From: Rhizobium herbae
GTDB lineage: Bacteria > Pseudomonadota > Alphaproteobacteria > Rhizobiales > Rhizobiaceae
Assembly (NCBI RefSeq): GCF_017873135.1
Contig: NZ_JAGGJV010000005.1
Coordinates: forward strand, 248,001 to 312,000
Reading direction: 5' to 3'
DNA length: 64,000 nucleotides
The translations under genes and the position numbers were made by a program. The notes under the pieces were generated by a model that saw only the letters and a list, made by a program, of their open reading frames with translations, did not search any database and was not told the DNA's origin. Shown one piece after another: positions 56,011 through 64,000 of the stretch; positions within the stretch are counted from its first letter, which is position 1; each line of letters begins with the position of its first letter.

Positions 56011-57825
56011 ATGTCCGCCGCCCCGCTTGCCGCTTCAGTCGAAATGCTGTCCCTGCGCCGATTCGGCGACGACCAGATCGTCACGCTTGCCAAGCTTGCG
56101 ATCGAAAACGCCTTCCAGCCGATCGTCGAGATCGCCACCGGCGCCGTGTTCGGCTACGAAACGCTGATGCGCGGCTTCGAGCGTCTGGGGTTCAAATCGC
56201 CGCTGGAACTGCTCGACAAGGCCGAGGAGGCGGGCCAGCTGCTGGCGCTGGAGCATATGATCAACACCCGCGCCTTTGCCGGCTTCGCCAGCCTGCCGGA
56301 TTTCGCCTCCCGCACCCTGTTCGTCAATTTCGACAGCCGCCTGATCGGGCTTGAAGGCGACGTCGTCGAGCGGCTCGGCAATCACCTGAAGCGTTCCAAT
56401 ATTCCGCCATCGTCGATCTGCTTCGAACTGTCCGAACGTTTCGACAGCGGCAAGATGCCGGATTTTTCCGGGTTGGTGAAAAAGCTGCGGCTCGCCGGTT
56501 TCAAGCTGGCGATCGACGATTTCGGCGTCGGTTTCAACGGGCTGAAACTGCTCTGCGACCAGCCGGTGGACTATGTGAAGATCGACCGGCATTTCATATC
56601 CGGCATCGAATCGAGCCCGCGCAAGCGTCATATCGTCCGCCATACGATCAACACGGCCCATGTGTTGGGCACGCGTGTGATCGCCGAAGGGGTCGAGACC
56701 GAAGCCGAGTTCGCCACCTGCCGCGATCTCGGCTGCGATCTTGTCCAGGGCTATTTCGTCGCCCGTCCGACGGTGCACTTCGCCGACCTGCAGCCGGCCT
56801 ATCCGCATCTGGAACAGTCGGCAAGCGCACGCCGCCAGTCGACCTCGCTCGACAGTATCCTCATCCGCAAGCAGATCGAGCAGGTTCCGGCGCTGCGCGA
56901 AAACGACGACCTGGATTCGGTGTTCGAACTGTTTCGCCGGTCGCCGCAGCGCAGTTTCTTTCCGGTGCTGAATGCCAATGGCGAGCCGCGCGGCGTGCTG
57001 CATGAATATCACGTCAAGGAGATGATCTATCATCCCTTCGGCCGCGATCTCCTGAAGAACCATCTGTACCAGCGCCATATCTCGCATTTCGTCAGCCCGG
57101 CGCCGATCGCTGATCTGGAGACGCCGGCCGACGAGATGCTGAAGATCTTTGCCGGCATGGACGGCAGCGATTGCGTCATCCTGACGGAAAACATGCGCTA
57201 TGCCGGTGTGTTGTCTGCGTCCTCGCTCCTGAAGATCATCAGCGAAAAACAGTTGAAGACCGCGCAGGAACAGAACCCGCTGACCGGCCTTCCCGGCAAC
57301 CGCGCCATCCGCGATTATGTCCAGGGCGCGGTGCTTGACGCGGATGAGGCGCGCTATTTCTGCTATTGCGATTTCGACAGCTTCAAGCCCTTCAACGATC
57401 ACTACGGCTTCCAGAAGGGCGATCTGGCCATCTCGCTGTTTGCCGCGCTGATGCGTCGGCATTTCATCGGCGAGGAAAAGTTCCTCGGCCATGTCGGCGG
57501 CGACGATTTCTTCATCGGCGTCAGCGGCTGGACGCCCGAGGAAGTGGGCGCCGTGCTGACACGGGTTCTTTCCGAATTCCGCAGCGATGTCCGCCAGCTC
57601 TATTCGCAGGAGCATCAGCAAGCCGGTTACATGACCGGCCATGGCCGCAGCGGTGACACAACCATCTTTCCGCTGATGCGCTGCTCGATCGCCGTGCTCA
57701 TCCTGCCGGAAGGTTTTGTCTTCTCCGACGCCCAGGCCGTCAGCGCCCGCATCGCCGAGATCAAGAGCCTGGCGAAGGAAAGCGACAGCGGCCTGGTTTT
57801 CGAAACCTTCGGCGGTACGAACTGA
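56011..57825 (+). CDS. EAL-CBS-GGDEF cyclic-di-GMP protein
   Basis: A 604-residue protein in the order EAL (residues about 25-260), paired CBS domains (about 285-410), GGDEF-like (about 430-600). The EAL domain reads ETL at 50-52 and keeps key residues in FVNFD, CFELSERF, AIDDFGVGFN and AEGVETEAE, so it probably hydrolyses c-di-GMP. The GGDEF motif is degenerate, GGDDF at 496-500, so the C-terminal domain may bind GTP rather than make product. CBS domains suggest adenylate or ligand sensing. ATG at 56011 follows GGAG. Confidence 0.9.
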   Translation: MSAAPLAASVEMLSLRRFGDDQIVTLAKLAIENAFQPIVEIATGAVFGYETLMRGFERLGFKSPLELLDKAEEAGQLLALEHMINTRAFAGFASLPDFASRTLFVNFDSRLIGLEGDVVERLGNHLKRSNIPPSSICFELSERFDSGKMPDFSGLVKKLRLAGFKLAIDDFGVGFNGLKLLCDQPVDYVKIDRHFISGIESSPRKRHIVRHTINTAHVLGTRVIAEGVETEAEFATCRDLGCDLVQGYFVARPTVHFADLQPAYPHLEQSASARRQSTSLDSILIRKQIEQVPALRENDDLDSVFELFRRSPQRSFFPVLNANGEPRGVLHEYHVKEMIYHPFGRDLLKNHLYQRHISHFVSPAPIADLETPADEMLKIFAGMDGSDCVILTENMRYAGVLSASSLLKIISEKQLKTAQEQNPLTGLPGNRAIRDYVQGAVLDADEARYFCYCDFDSFKPFNDHYGFQKGDLAISLFAALMRRHFIGEEKFLGHVGGDDFFIGVSGWTPEEVGAVLTRVLSEFRSDVRQLYSQEHQQAGYMTGHGRSGDTTIFPLMRCSIAVLILPEGFVFSDAQAVSARIAEIKSLAKESDSGLVFETFGGTN

Positions 57826-57831
57826 AACGAC

Positions 57832-57868
57832 AACGGGCCGGAATCCCATCATGGATTCCGGCCCGTTT
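57832..57868 (+). terminator. Terminator of EAL-GGDEF gene
   Basis: AACGGGCCGGAATCC, loop CATCAT, GGATTCCGGCCCGTTT; starts seven bases after the stop. It also lies beyond the convergent DUF1344 gene. Confidence 0.92.
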
Positions 57869-57929
57869 CTGCATGATCCCGAAGCGTCTATCCGCGATCG
57901 GGTACGCTCATGCTTCGACAATACGCCTG

Positions 57930-58190
57930 TCACGGCGTCAGTGGTGTGACCGCCATTGCCCGATGTTTGTTGCCCATTGTCTGATAGGCGACCGTGACCC
58001 TTTCGCCGACCTTCAGGCCCGGATCCTTGAACCCTCCCGGCAGCAGGAATTTGGTGCCGTTCTTCAGCGTCAGCGTCATGGCCTGCGCGTCGTAGGCGCG
58101 GATGGTGCCGGTCGTGGTGCTGGCTGCGAAGGCGGCTGACGAAAGGGAGATTGCGGAGAGAAGGGTCAAAGAGGTCAGAAGAGCACGCAT
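57930..58190 (-). CDS. DUF1344 secreted protein
   Basis: An 86-residue exported protein with a signal peptide (cleavage near AFAAS) and the DUF1344 core: GTIRAYDAQAMTLTLKNGTKFLLPGGF, then VGERVTVAYQTMG. The family is small, beta-rich and common in Rhizobiales, of unknown role. It converges with the EAL-GGDEF gene. Confidence 0.85.
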   Translation of the reverse strand: MRALLTSLTLLSAISLSSAAFAASTTTGTIRAYDAQAMTLTLKNGTKFLLPGGFKDPGLKVGERVTVAYQTMGNKHRAMAVTPLTP

Positions 58191-58534
58191 TGGTGTCGTC
58201 CTTGCTGGGTCCGTACATCCCGGACCGATCGTCGCAAAACCGTCCGGAGCCCGTCGTGTCGCGGCTGGGGAACCGCCGGCGTCTCCCGGTTTTGCAAGAT
58301 GACGCTAGACCCGGCTTTTTCCGGTTTCAAATTAAAGAAACTTAATGTTGGCAATGGCTTGGGTGGCCAAATTTTGCCACGATGGAGCGCAGCAGTCGTT
58401 GCTTCTCAGGGATTTGCCGCAATCCTTGGATGTTCGCGCATTTCGGCACGCCGGCCGATCCGGAACAAAACACAGCTTTGCCGTTTCGGCCTGGCGCGCT
58501 AGATAACCGGCAATCACCCAGCAAGGAGAACACC

Positions 58535-59533
58535 GTGACCCTGCCGACCGAAATGACCTATGTCGATCTTCCGTCCCCCGGCGGGCCGGAAAAGATGGTT
58601 TTGGCACGCGGACCGCTGCCGGATCTGAAGCCCGGCGACATCCTGATCCGTGTCGAAGCCGCCGGCGTCAACCGCCCCGACGTGCTGCAGCGCCTCGGCA
58701 TGTATCCGCCGCCGCCGGGCGCAAGCCCGATCCTCGGGCTGGAGGTTGCCGGTGAAGTCGTTGCCCTGGGCGAGGGGGCCGAAGGCTTCATCGTTGGCGA
58801 CAAGGTCTGCGGTCTGGCCAATGGCGGCGGCTATGCGGAATTCTGCGCGCTTCCCGCGACGCAGGCCATGCCCTGGCCGAAAGGCTATGACGCGGCCCGC
58901 GCGGCCGCCCTGCCGGAAACCTTCTTCACCGTCTGGGCCAATGTCTTTCAGATGGCCGATCTGGTCGAAGGCGAAAAGATCCTCATTCACGGCGGCTCCA
59001 GCGGCATCGGCACCACCGCCATCCAGCTTGCCCGCGCCTTCGGCGCCGAGGTCTTCGTCACCGCCGGCAGCAAGGACAAATGCGAAGCCTGCGTTTCGCT
59101 CGGCGCCAAACGGGCGATCAATTACCGCGAGGAGGATTTCAAATCGGTCATCCTGGAGGAAACCGCCGGCATTGGCGCCGACGTCATCCTCGACATGGTC
59201 GGCGCCCCCTATTTCGACCGCAACATCGCTTCCCTTGCCAAGGACGGACGCCTGTCGATCATCGCCTTCCTCGGCGGCGCCACGGTGGAAAAGGCCAATA
59301 TATCAGCCATTCTCGGCAAGCGCCTGCACATCATGGGCTCGGCGATGCGCCCGCGCACGGCCGTCGAGAAGGAATCGATCCGCGACGATCTGGAGGATAA
59401 TGTCTGGCCGTTGTTGGAAGACGGCGACATCGCGCCGGTCATGCACGCGGTCGTGCCGTTTCCGCAGGTTTCCGAAGCGCATCGGCTGATGGAAGCCGGC
59501 GATCATATCGGCAAGATTGTCATGACGTTCTAA
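58535..59533 (+). CDS. NAD(P)H-quinone oxidoreductase, PIG3 type
   Basis: A 332-residue zinc-independent medium-chain reductase resembling human TP53I3. The substrate domain has [15 protein letters not shown] and [18 protein letters not shown]; the NADPH fold is [21 protein letters not shown] near residue 150. It would reduce quinones or other electrophiles. GTG at 58535 follows AAGGAGAACACC; the longer frame is unsupported. Confidence 0.9.
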   Translation: MTLPTEMTYVDLPSPGGPEKMVLARGPLPDLKPGDILIRVEAAGVNRPDVLQRLGMYPPPPGASPILGLEVAGEVVALGEGAEGFIVGDKVCGLANGGGYAEFCALPATQAMPWPKGYDAARAAALPETFFTVWANVFQMADLVEGEKILIHGGSSGIGTTAIQLARAFGAEVFVTAGSKDKCEACVSLGAKRAINYREEDFKSVILEETAGIGADVILDMVGAPYFDRNIASLAKDGRLSIIAFLGGATVEKANISAILGKRLHIMGSAMRPRTAVEKESIRDDLEDNVWPLLEDGDIAPVMHAVVPFPQVSEAHRLMEAGDHIGKIVMTF

Positions 59534-59617
59534 AGTCTGAAACAGGGCGCCCTTGCAATCGGCAAGAATCGGACTACCTTCAGATCAGCTTCAACAGAAC
59601 GAAAGGAAGGTGATCCA

Positions 59618-59692
59618 GTGTCTAATGAGATTTCGAACCTCGTAACGGGCATGGGAGTTGTGATGGTAGGAACGAGGCAGCCCTCGATCTGA
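59618..59692 (+). CDS. Possible 24-residue leader peptide
   Basis: GTG at 59618 follows AAGGAAGG by seven bases and opens a 24-codon frame reading MSNEISNLVTGMGVVMVGTR and ending at TGA 59690-59692. The good ribosome site supports translation, but a frame this short could occur by chance. If real it may be a leader peptide controlling the RNA. Confidence 0.35.
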   Translation: MSNEISNLVTGMGVVMVGTRQPSI

Positions 59693-59758
59693 ACCACCCT
59701 TCCTGCGGGTCGCATCGTGGATGCGGTCCGGGCCTTTTACCTGGCCAAAACTCATGGA

Positions 59759-59782
59759 GGGCCGCCTTGTGCGGCCCTTTTT
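59759..59782 (+). terminator. Terminator of the RNA candidate
   Basis: GGGCCGC, loop CTTGT, GCGGCCC followed by five T. Confidence 0.9.
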
Positions 59783-59847
59783 GTTTGTCTGCTGCAATGC
59801 CTGCGGGATTGTGTTTGGGCTTTACCGGTAGATTTCTCTGCGATTGT

Positions 59848-60074
59848 CTACTCCAGCACGATCAACTTCTCATCGATGATTTCACACAGCAGACGATAGT
59901 CGCCGACGCGGTAGCTCCAATAATGCTTGAGCGGGCCGGTCAACTGTTTGCCGAGTTGACGAGGATTGTCAGTCGCAGCAAGCCTGTCCGAGAGAAAGGA
60001 AAGGATGCGAATTGCGGCTTGTCTGTCCAGATTGTTGATATTCTTCGTGCTCTTGCCGTGATTTCAATCGTCCA
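59848..60074 (-). pseudogene. RelE/ParE-type toxin remnant, frameshifted
   Basis: Downstream of the antitoxin, one frame gives WTIEITARA from 60074, then the reading shifts near 60048 to KNINNLDRQAAIRILSF, LGKQLTGPLKHYWSYRVGDY and RLLCEIIDEKLIVLE, ending at TAG 59848. Together these are an almost complete RelE fold with the usual closing RxGDYR motif. There is no start codon in the first frame (a TAA lies just upstream) and one base is missing between the frames. It is therefore probably inactive. Confidence 0.72.
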
Positions 60075-60279
60075 GCCTTACCTCGGCCAGAGAGTAGACG
60101 GCTTCGTCACCGTTCCGCACGCGCGCAGCGATTTGCGCGGCGAGATTGTAGTCTTCGATATCCTCAAGGCCTTGCTTTATGAACTGATGAACATGGAATT
60201 CCTTGCTTTGCCCTGTCTCGCGGGCAAGCTGTTCCAGTTGCTTTTCAGCAGCATCAGAAAGGCGAATTGAAAGCGTCAT
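60064..60279 (-). CDS. RelB/RHH-type antitoxin
   Basis: A 71-residue ribbon-helix-helix protein: MTLSIRLSDAAEKQLEQLAR, then GQSKEFHVHQFIKQGLEDIEDY. This is the layout of RelB/DinJ-like antitoxins paired with RelE toxins. It is intact and its stop overlaps the toxin remnant, so an operon once existed. Confidence 0.83.
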   Translation of the reverse strand: MTLSIRLSDAAEKQLEQLARETGQSKEFHVHQFIKQGLEDIEDYNLAAQIAARVRNGDEAVYSLAEVRLDD

Positions 60280-60376
60280 TGGATTGCTCCGAAGATATCT
60301 TGTCTTCTCTTTAGCATAAATCGAAGCCTCTTCCGAGCGTTGTATCCTGCTTGAGTATTGCCGCCTGCTTCCCTCT

Positions 60377-61114
60377 TCAGACCCCGAACCGTCCCAACGC
60401 CGGTATCTTCACCGCCGGGCGCAGCACGTCGAAGCCGGCGACCAGCCCCATGAAATGAACCTCCAGCCCGCTGCGCACCCCGACTGATACCCCGAGCAGC
60501 CCGTACAGCGTCGCGTGCATGTCCAGCCCGTCGGCATCGACCGAAAACAGCTTGCCCTCCGGCAGGTAGTCGCGGCCGACAGCGTCCGGCGGCAGCACGG
60601 CGCCAAGCTCCGGCACCGAGCGCAGCACGTGGGCGACGAAGGTGTTGGAGTTTGGCCCCGGCCAGATGCGGTAGCCACCCGGCTTGGAATAGGGGTAGGA
60701 CTGGATCGCCTGTTCGATCTTCGGGATCAGCCGGGCTGCCTCGTCGCCGTCGACGCTGACGACCAGATGCGGCGTGTTCGAATACCACCGCGCATCGGCG
60801 ACATAGGCGTTGCGGCGGATCGGTGAACCCCAGCCGACCTTGTCATAGCGATTGTACGTCGTATCGCCCTTGCCCTTGGTGACGATCCAGGAATGGCTGG
60901 CGACCGCCCCCTTCATGCCGCCGGTCGTGGCCGAAAAGACGTAGATCGCCGCGTCCTCGCTCTCCTTCGGCTTGGGCAGGATTTTCGCCGAAGACCAGTC
61001 CGCCTCCCGCCAGCTTGCCGGCCTTTCCTTGACATACCACCATCCGGCCGAAGCGAGCGCCGGCAGGAGATAGACGAACAGGATTGCGAGAAGCAGCCGG
61101 CGGAAAAATTTCAT
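60377..61114 (-). CDS. DUF3750 protein
   Basis: A 245-residue protein with an N-terminal membrane anchor (LLLAILFVYLLPALASAGWWY) and a periplasmic DUF3750 domain: ASHSWIVTKGKGDTTYNRYDKVGWG, RWYSNTPHLVVSVDG and WPGPNSNTFVAHVLRSVPEL. The family resembles permuted papain-like peptidases, with conserved histidine and asparagine here, but the activity is unproven. ATG at 61114 is the start of the membrane anchor. It is divergent from the asparaginase gene. Confidence 0.85.
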   Translation of the reverse strand: MKFFRRLLLAILFVYLLPALASAGWWYVKERPASWREADWSSAKILPKPKESEDAAIYVFSATTGGMKGAVASHSWIVTKGKGDTTYNRYDKVGWGSPIRRNAYVADARWYSNTPHLVVSVDGDEAARLIPKIEQAIQSYPYSKPGGYRIWPGPNSNTFVAHVLRSVPELGAVLPPDAVGRDYLPEGKLFSVDADGLDMHATLYGLLGVSVGVRSGLEVHFMGLVAGFDVLRPAVKIPALGRFGV

Positions 61115-61190
61115 GTGTCGGTCCGGGTTTTGTGTTGCGTTGTCTTGGTCTAAAGACACGGGCAGAAATTGGATAATTGAGGGCAGAAGC

Positions 61191-62198
61191 ATGTCGAACC
61201 CGGTACTTGTCGAAGTCACGCGCGGAAATCTGGTCGAAAGCCGTCATCGCGGTCTGGTGATCGCCGTCGATGGCGACGGGAAAACCGTGTTTTCGCTCGG
61301 GGATACCGATGCCGGCATCTTCCCGCGCTCTGCCTGCAAGGCCATGCAGGCACTGCCGCTGATGGAGACCGGTGCTGCCGATGCCTACGGGTTCGGCAAC
61401 AGGGAACTGGCGCTGGCCTGCTCCTCCCACAATGGCGAGCCGGAACATGTAGCGCTGGCCGCCGCGATGCTGGCGGCGGCGGGCAGGGACGTCTCCACGC
61501 TCGAATGCGGCGAACACTGGTCGTTCAATCAGGACACCATCATCGGCCAGGCCCGCTCGCTCGATCATCCGTCACAGTTGCACAACAATTGTTCTGGAAA
61601 ACATGCCGGCTTCGTCTGTGCCTGCTGCCACAGCGGGCAGGAAACCGCCGGCTATGTCACCTACGACCACCCGCTCCAGCGCGAAATCCGCGGCGTGATG
61701 GAAAGCCTGACGGGCGCGGCGCTGGCGCACGACAATTGCGGCACCGATGGCTGCTCGATCCCCACCTATGCTGTGCCGCTGAAGGGCCTTGCCCATGGCT
61801 TTGCCAGGATGGCGACCGGCGTCGGTCTGGACGCGGTCCGCGCGAAGGCCTCGAAGCGGCTGATCGAAGCCTGCATGGCCGAACCCTTCTATGTCGCCGG
61901 CAGCAAGCGCGCCTGCACCCGGCTGATGCGGACCGCCCCCGGCCGCATCTTCGCCAAAACCGGCGCGGAGGGCGTGTTCTGCGCCGCCATTCCGGAAAAG
62001 GGCATTGCCATCGCGCTCAAATGCGAGGACGGCACCACCCGCGCCGCCGAAGCCATGATCGCCGCCACGCTGGCGCGGTTCTTCACCGATGAACCGGAAT
62101 TATACGAAAGCCTGATGGCGCAGGCCAACCACTCGATGAGAAACTGGAACGGCATCCATGTCGGCGATGTCAGGGTGACGGACGCGTTCGCCACCTGA
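61191..62198 (+). CDS. L-asparaginase, thermolabile Rhizobium type
   Basis: A 335-residue enzyme of the Rhizobium etli ReAIV/ReAV group (class 3), unrelated to the E. coli enzymes. The serine-lysine pair is S47 and K50 in RSACK, another serine is in CSSHNGEPEH, and the zinc-associated residues C133, K136 and C187 fall in NNCSGKHAGF and HDNCGTDGCSIP, matching the published residues with a shift of one or two. It cleaves asparagine to aspartate and ammonia. The ATG follows GAGGGCAGAAGC. It converges with the DeoR gene. Confidence 0.9.
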   Translation: MSNPVLVEVTRGNLVESRHRGLVIAVDGDGKTVFSLGDTDAGIFPRSACKAMQALPLMETGAADAYGFGNRELALACSSHNGEPEHVALAAAMLAAAGRDVSTLECGEHWSFNQDTIIGQARSLDHPSQLHNNCSGKHAGFVCACCHSGQETAGYVTYDHPLQREIRGVMESLTGAALAHDNCGTDGCSIPTYAVPLKGLAHGFARMATGVGLDAVRAKASKRLIEACMAEPFYVAGSKRACTRLMRTAPGRIFAKTGAEGVFCAAIPEKGIAIALKCEDGTTRAAEAMIAATLARFFTDEPELYESLMAQANHSMRNWNGIHVGDVRVTDAFAT

Positions 62199-62204
62199 TC
62201 CTGC

Positions 62205-62957
62205 TCAAGCCTCGATGATCCGCACGCCCTTGTCGCGATATGGCGCCGTAACATCCTTTGCCATGCCGGCGGGCACGATCAGGCCCGCCATGTCGTCGAC
62301 GACGGCAATATGATGTGGCGAGACGGCGTTGAACTTTTCCTCCGTCAGAAGCGCCATCGTTTCGGCTGACCGGGCTGCGATGGCGCGCTTGATGGCCGCT
62401 TCCTCGTAGTCTCCGGTCGAAAGCCCGTGGGTCGGATGGATCGCCGTGGCGCCGAGGAAGAAGATGTCGGGACGCAGCGTGCCGATCGCCGCCAGCGCCG
62501 CCGCGCCCGTTGCGACCATCGAATGCTTGTAGAGGCTGCCGCCGATCAGGATCACGTCGGCCCGGTGCTTTTCCAGGAGGGCCGCGATCGCCGGGCTGTG
62601 GGTCGCGATCGTCAGTTTCATCTCGCGGGGCAGGGCGCGACCAATTTCCGCATTGGTCGTGCCGCCGTCGATGAAGACCAGTTGCCCGGCGCGAACCAGT
62701 TCCGCCGCCTTTCGCCCCAGCCGTTTCTTGATATCGGTGGAGATCGTCTGGCGGGCTTCAAAATCGGGAAGCGGCGGCGTGATCGGCAGCGCGCCGCCAT
62801 GCACCCGTTTCAACAGGCCGGCTGCCGCCATGTCGCGCAGGTCCCGCCGGATCGTATCCTCCGACAGGTTCAGTTCGTTCGCCAGTTCCCCGGCGAGGAT
62901 CTGGCCGTCGCTGCTCAATCGCGCGGAAATCAGGGTGCGGCGCTGCGATGTCAGCAT
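62205..62957 (-). CDS. DeoR-family transcriptional regulator
   Basis: A 250-residue regulator with an N-terminal DeoR winged helix (LTSQRRTLISARLSSDGQ, SEDTIRRDLRDMAAAGLLKRVHGGAL) and a C-terminal sugar-phosphate-sensing domain (FIDGGTTNAEIGRALP, ATAIHPTHGLSTGD, LLTEEKFN). Such regulators respond to phosphorylated sugars. ATG at 62957 follows GGAGACGAAA. It is divergent from the gene at 63059, and two palindromes lie in the shared region, so autoregulation and control of that gene are likely. Confidence 0.9.
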   Translation of the reverse strand: MLTSQRRTLISARLSSDGQILAGELANELNLSEDTIRRDLRDMAAAGLLKRVHGGALPITPPLPDFEARQTISTDIKKRLGRKAAELVRAGQLVFIDGGTTNAEIGRALPREMKLTIATHSPAIAALLEKHRADVILIGGSLYKHSMVATGAAALAAIGTLRPDIFFLGATAIHPTHGLSTGDYEEAAIKRAIAARSAETMALLTEEKFNAVSPHHIAVVDDMAGLIVPAGMAKDVTAPYRDKGVRIIEA

Positions 62958-62986
62958 TTTCGTCTCCAAAATCATTCTTGACTATG

Positions 62987-63031
62987 CACGATATTGCATG
63001 ATTTATCGTGAATAATCCAGATTAATCTGGA
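62987..63031. promoter_or_regulatory. Probable DeoR operators
   Basis: CACGATA (62987-62993) and TATCGTG (63004-63010) form an inverted repeat with a ten-base spacer, overlapping a CTTGAC -35 candidate at 62977. A perfect 16-base palindrome TCCAGATTAATCTGGA follows at 63016-63031. Both lie between the divergent starts at 62957 and 63059. Confidence 0.55.
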
Positions 63032-63058
63032 ATTTTCGTGTAATTTACGGAGGAAATC

Positions 63059-63430
63059 ATGCTGATTTTAATTGCAGGGCCTTATCGATCCGGTACCGGG
63101 GATGATCCGGAAAAGATGGCGGCGAACCTGAAGCGCCTGGAGGCGCCGTCGCATGCGCTGTTTGAGGCGGGGCATGTGCCTATGATCGGTGAATGGGTGG
63201 CCCTGCCGGTCTGGCATGCGGCAGGCGGACGCGCGGTCGGTGACGATCTCTACGAGGAGATTTTTCATCCGGTCGCCGGGCGGCTCCTGCAGCTTTGCGA
63301 GGCTGTTCTGCGCTTGCCGGGCGATAGCAAGGGGGCGGACAATGACGTCCGGATTGCCCGGGAGCGCGGCATTCCGGTCTATTTCCGGCTGGAGGACGTT
63401 CCGGGCTGTGCCGTAACCACAATGGCGTGA
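63059..63430 (+). CDS. DUF4406/nucleoside deoxyribosyltransferase-like protein
   Basis: A 123-residue small enzyme-like protein. The opening LILIAGPYRSGTGDDPEKMAANLKRLEAP and the downstream YEEIFHPVAGRLLQLCEAVLRLPG resemble nucleoside 2-deoxyribosyltransferases and DUF4406 proteins, which act on nucleosides or nucleotides. The substrate is unknown. The ATG follows GGAGG. Divergence from a DeoR regulator fits a nucleoside- or sugar-related role. Confidence 0.8.
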   Translation: MLILIAGPYRSGTGDDPEKMAANLKRLEAPSHALFEAGHVPMIGEWVALPVWHAAGGRAVGDDLYEEIFHPVAGRLLQLCEAVLRLPGDSKGADNDVRIARERGIPVYFRLEDVPGCAVTTMA

Positions 63431-63523
63431 TCGACGCGTGGCGGTCTGGCAAACATCCGGCGCGATTGATATCACTTGCGTCGGACAGGCTGGCCTGCTG
63501 CCGGCCAAGCGATGGAGAATGAG

Positions 63524-64000
63524 ATGCTAAAGCTTTATTCCACGCCGGGGACCTGCTCGCTGGCATCGCATATCGCGCTTGAGGAATCCGGCGCAGCTTA
63601 TGAGGCTGAAAGCATTGATTTTGCCAAGCAGCAGCAGCGTTCGGCCGATTTCCTTCGTGTCAATCCGAAGGGGCGGGTGCCTGCGCTGGTCACGGATCGC
63701 GGCATCATAACGGAATCTCCCGCCATCCTCGCCTATATCGGCCAGAGCTTTCCCGATTCCGCGATCGGCGTGCCAAAAGACCCGTTCGAATTCGCACGGA
63801 TCCAGTCGTTCAACGCCTATCTCTGCTCGACCGTACATGTCGCCCACGCGCACAAGCGCCGCGGCAGCCGCTGGGCGGACGATCCGGCGGCGATCGAGGT
63901 GATGACGCTGAAGGTCGCCGGCAACATGGGCGATTGTTTCGAGCTTATCGAAAACACCATGTTTTCCGGTCCCTGGGTGATGGGCGAAACCTATTCGGTC
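63524..64000 (+). CDS. Glutathione S-transferase, 3' end outside window
   Basis: A partial glutathione transferase: the thioredoxin-like N-terminal domain KLYSTPGTCSLASHIALEESG, VNPKGRVPALVTDRGIITES, then the helical domain. The cysteine at residue 11 is the catalytic residue of beta-class bacterial enzymes. ATG at 63524 is preceded by GGAGAATGAG. The last residues visible are PWVMGETYSV; the full family length is about 200. It lies downstream of the DUF4406-like gene. Confidence 0.9.
   Translation, partial: MLKLYSTPGTCSLASHIALEESGAAYEAESIDFAKQQQRSADFLRVNPKGRVPALVTDRGIITESPAILAYIGQSFPDSAIGVPKDPFEFARIQSFNAYLCSTVHVAHAHKRRGSRWADDPAAIEVMTLKVAGNMGDCFELIENTMFSGPWVMGETYSV

Larger units (their letters stand above)
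59585..59782 (+). ncRNA. Candidate structured RNA with embedded 24-codon frame
   Basis: A promoter CTTGCA (59552) - 17 bases - TACCTT (59575) precedes it. The transcript would contain AAGGAAGG (59603-59610), which can pair with CACCCTTCC (59695-59703), hairpins GGTCGCATC-GTG-GATGCGG-like and GGGCC/GGCC, and a strong terminator at 59759-59782. It lies between the quinone reductase and the broken relE gene. The type could not be matched to a known RNA family by eye. Confidence 0.45.

Noticed and set aside
56035..58218. 727-codon open frame on the minus strand
   Set aside because: Antisense to the EAL-CBS-GGDEF gene; it also spans the real DUF1344 gene in another frame.
59848..60074. Programmed frameshift in relE
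   Set aside because: No slippery heptamer at the junction, and the first frame lacks a start codon.

Overview
This 64 kb, GC-rich window reads as chromosomal DNA of an alphaproteobacterium of the Rhizobiaceae (Rhizobium/Agrobacterium type). Supporting evidence: a CcrM-type GANTC methyltransferase, a betICBA choline operon, a cysHDN sulfate-assimilation operon, a Rhizobium etli type thermolabile L-asparaginase, a pyruvate phosphate dikinase near smc, and two families of rhizobial intergenic mosaic (RIME-like) palindromes. Genus and species cannot be fixed from the sequence alone. Both edges cut genes: a membrane GGDEF protein on the left and a glutathione S-transferase on the right.

Layout. 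0-7 kb: minus-strand 7TM/PAS/GGDEF protein, GNAT acetyltransferase, M16 protease and threonine synthase, then a lipoprotein and a HAD phosphatase. 7-15 kb: an OmpR-type two-component system behind a nested hairpin, a DUF3313 lipoprotein, DUF1284, an ArsR/MFS pair divergent from two small monooxygenase-fold genes, and ccrM. 15-25 kb: an RTX protein, the mutY-HAD-NTF2-like operon, a DciA-like gene, a lipoprotein thiol oxidoreductase, smc, and an intact AbrB/PIN toxin-antitoxin pair. 25-33 kb: MarR divergent from a flavin monooxygenase, a membrane methyltransferase, a PAS-GGDEF cyclase, ppdK, and a HicB/HicA pair whose toxin carries an amber stop. 33-44 kb: mostly small conserved genes, two visibly broken genes (a LysR regulator and a DUF4166 protein), tRNA-Gln with an AT-rich HNH gene beside it, and tRNA-Pro. 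44-55 kb: cysHDN, two paralogous secreted proteins, betICBA. 55-64 kb: membrane proteins, an EAL-CBS-GGDDF protein, a quinone oxidoreductase, a probable structured RNA, a broken RelE toxin with an intact antitoxin, DUF3750, asparaginase, a DeoR regulator and its divergent neighbour.

Themes. Three proteins carry cyclic-di-GMP domains. Choline-O-sulfate, choline and betaine aldehyde are converted to glycine betaine by betC, betA and betB under BetI. CysH, CysD and CysN activate and reduce sulfate. Several regulators (ArsR, MarR, BetI, DeoR, the AbrB antitoxin) have recognisable palindromes at their own promoters. Four genes between 32 and 61 kb look disabled, and two of them are toxins whose antitoxins are intact. 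No prophage, integrase, insertion sequence or CRISPR array was seen. The most promising undescribed item is the roughly 200-nt transcript candidate at 59.6-59.8 kb with a 24-codon reading frame and a terminator.
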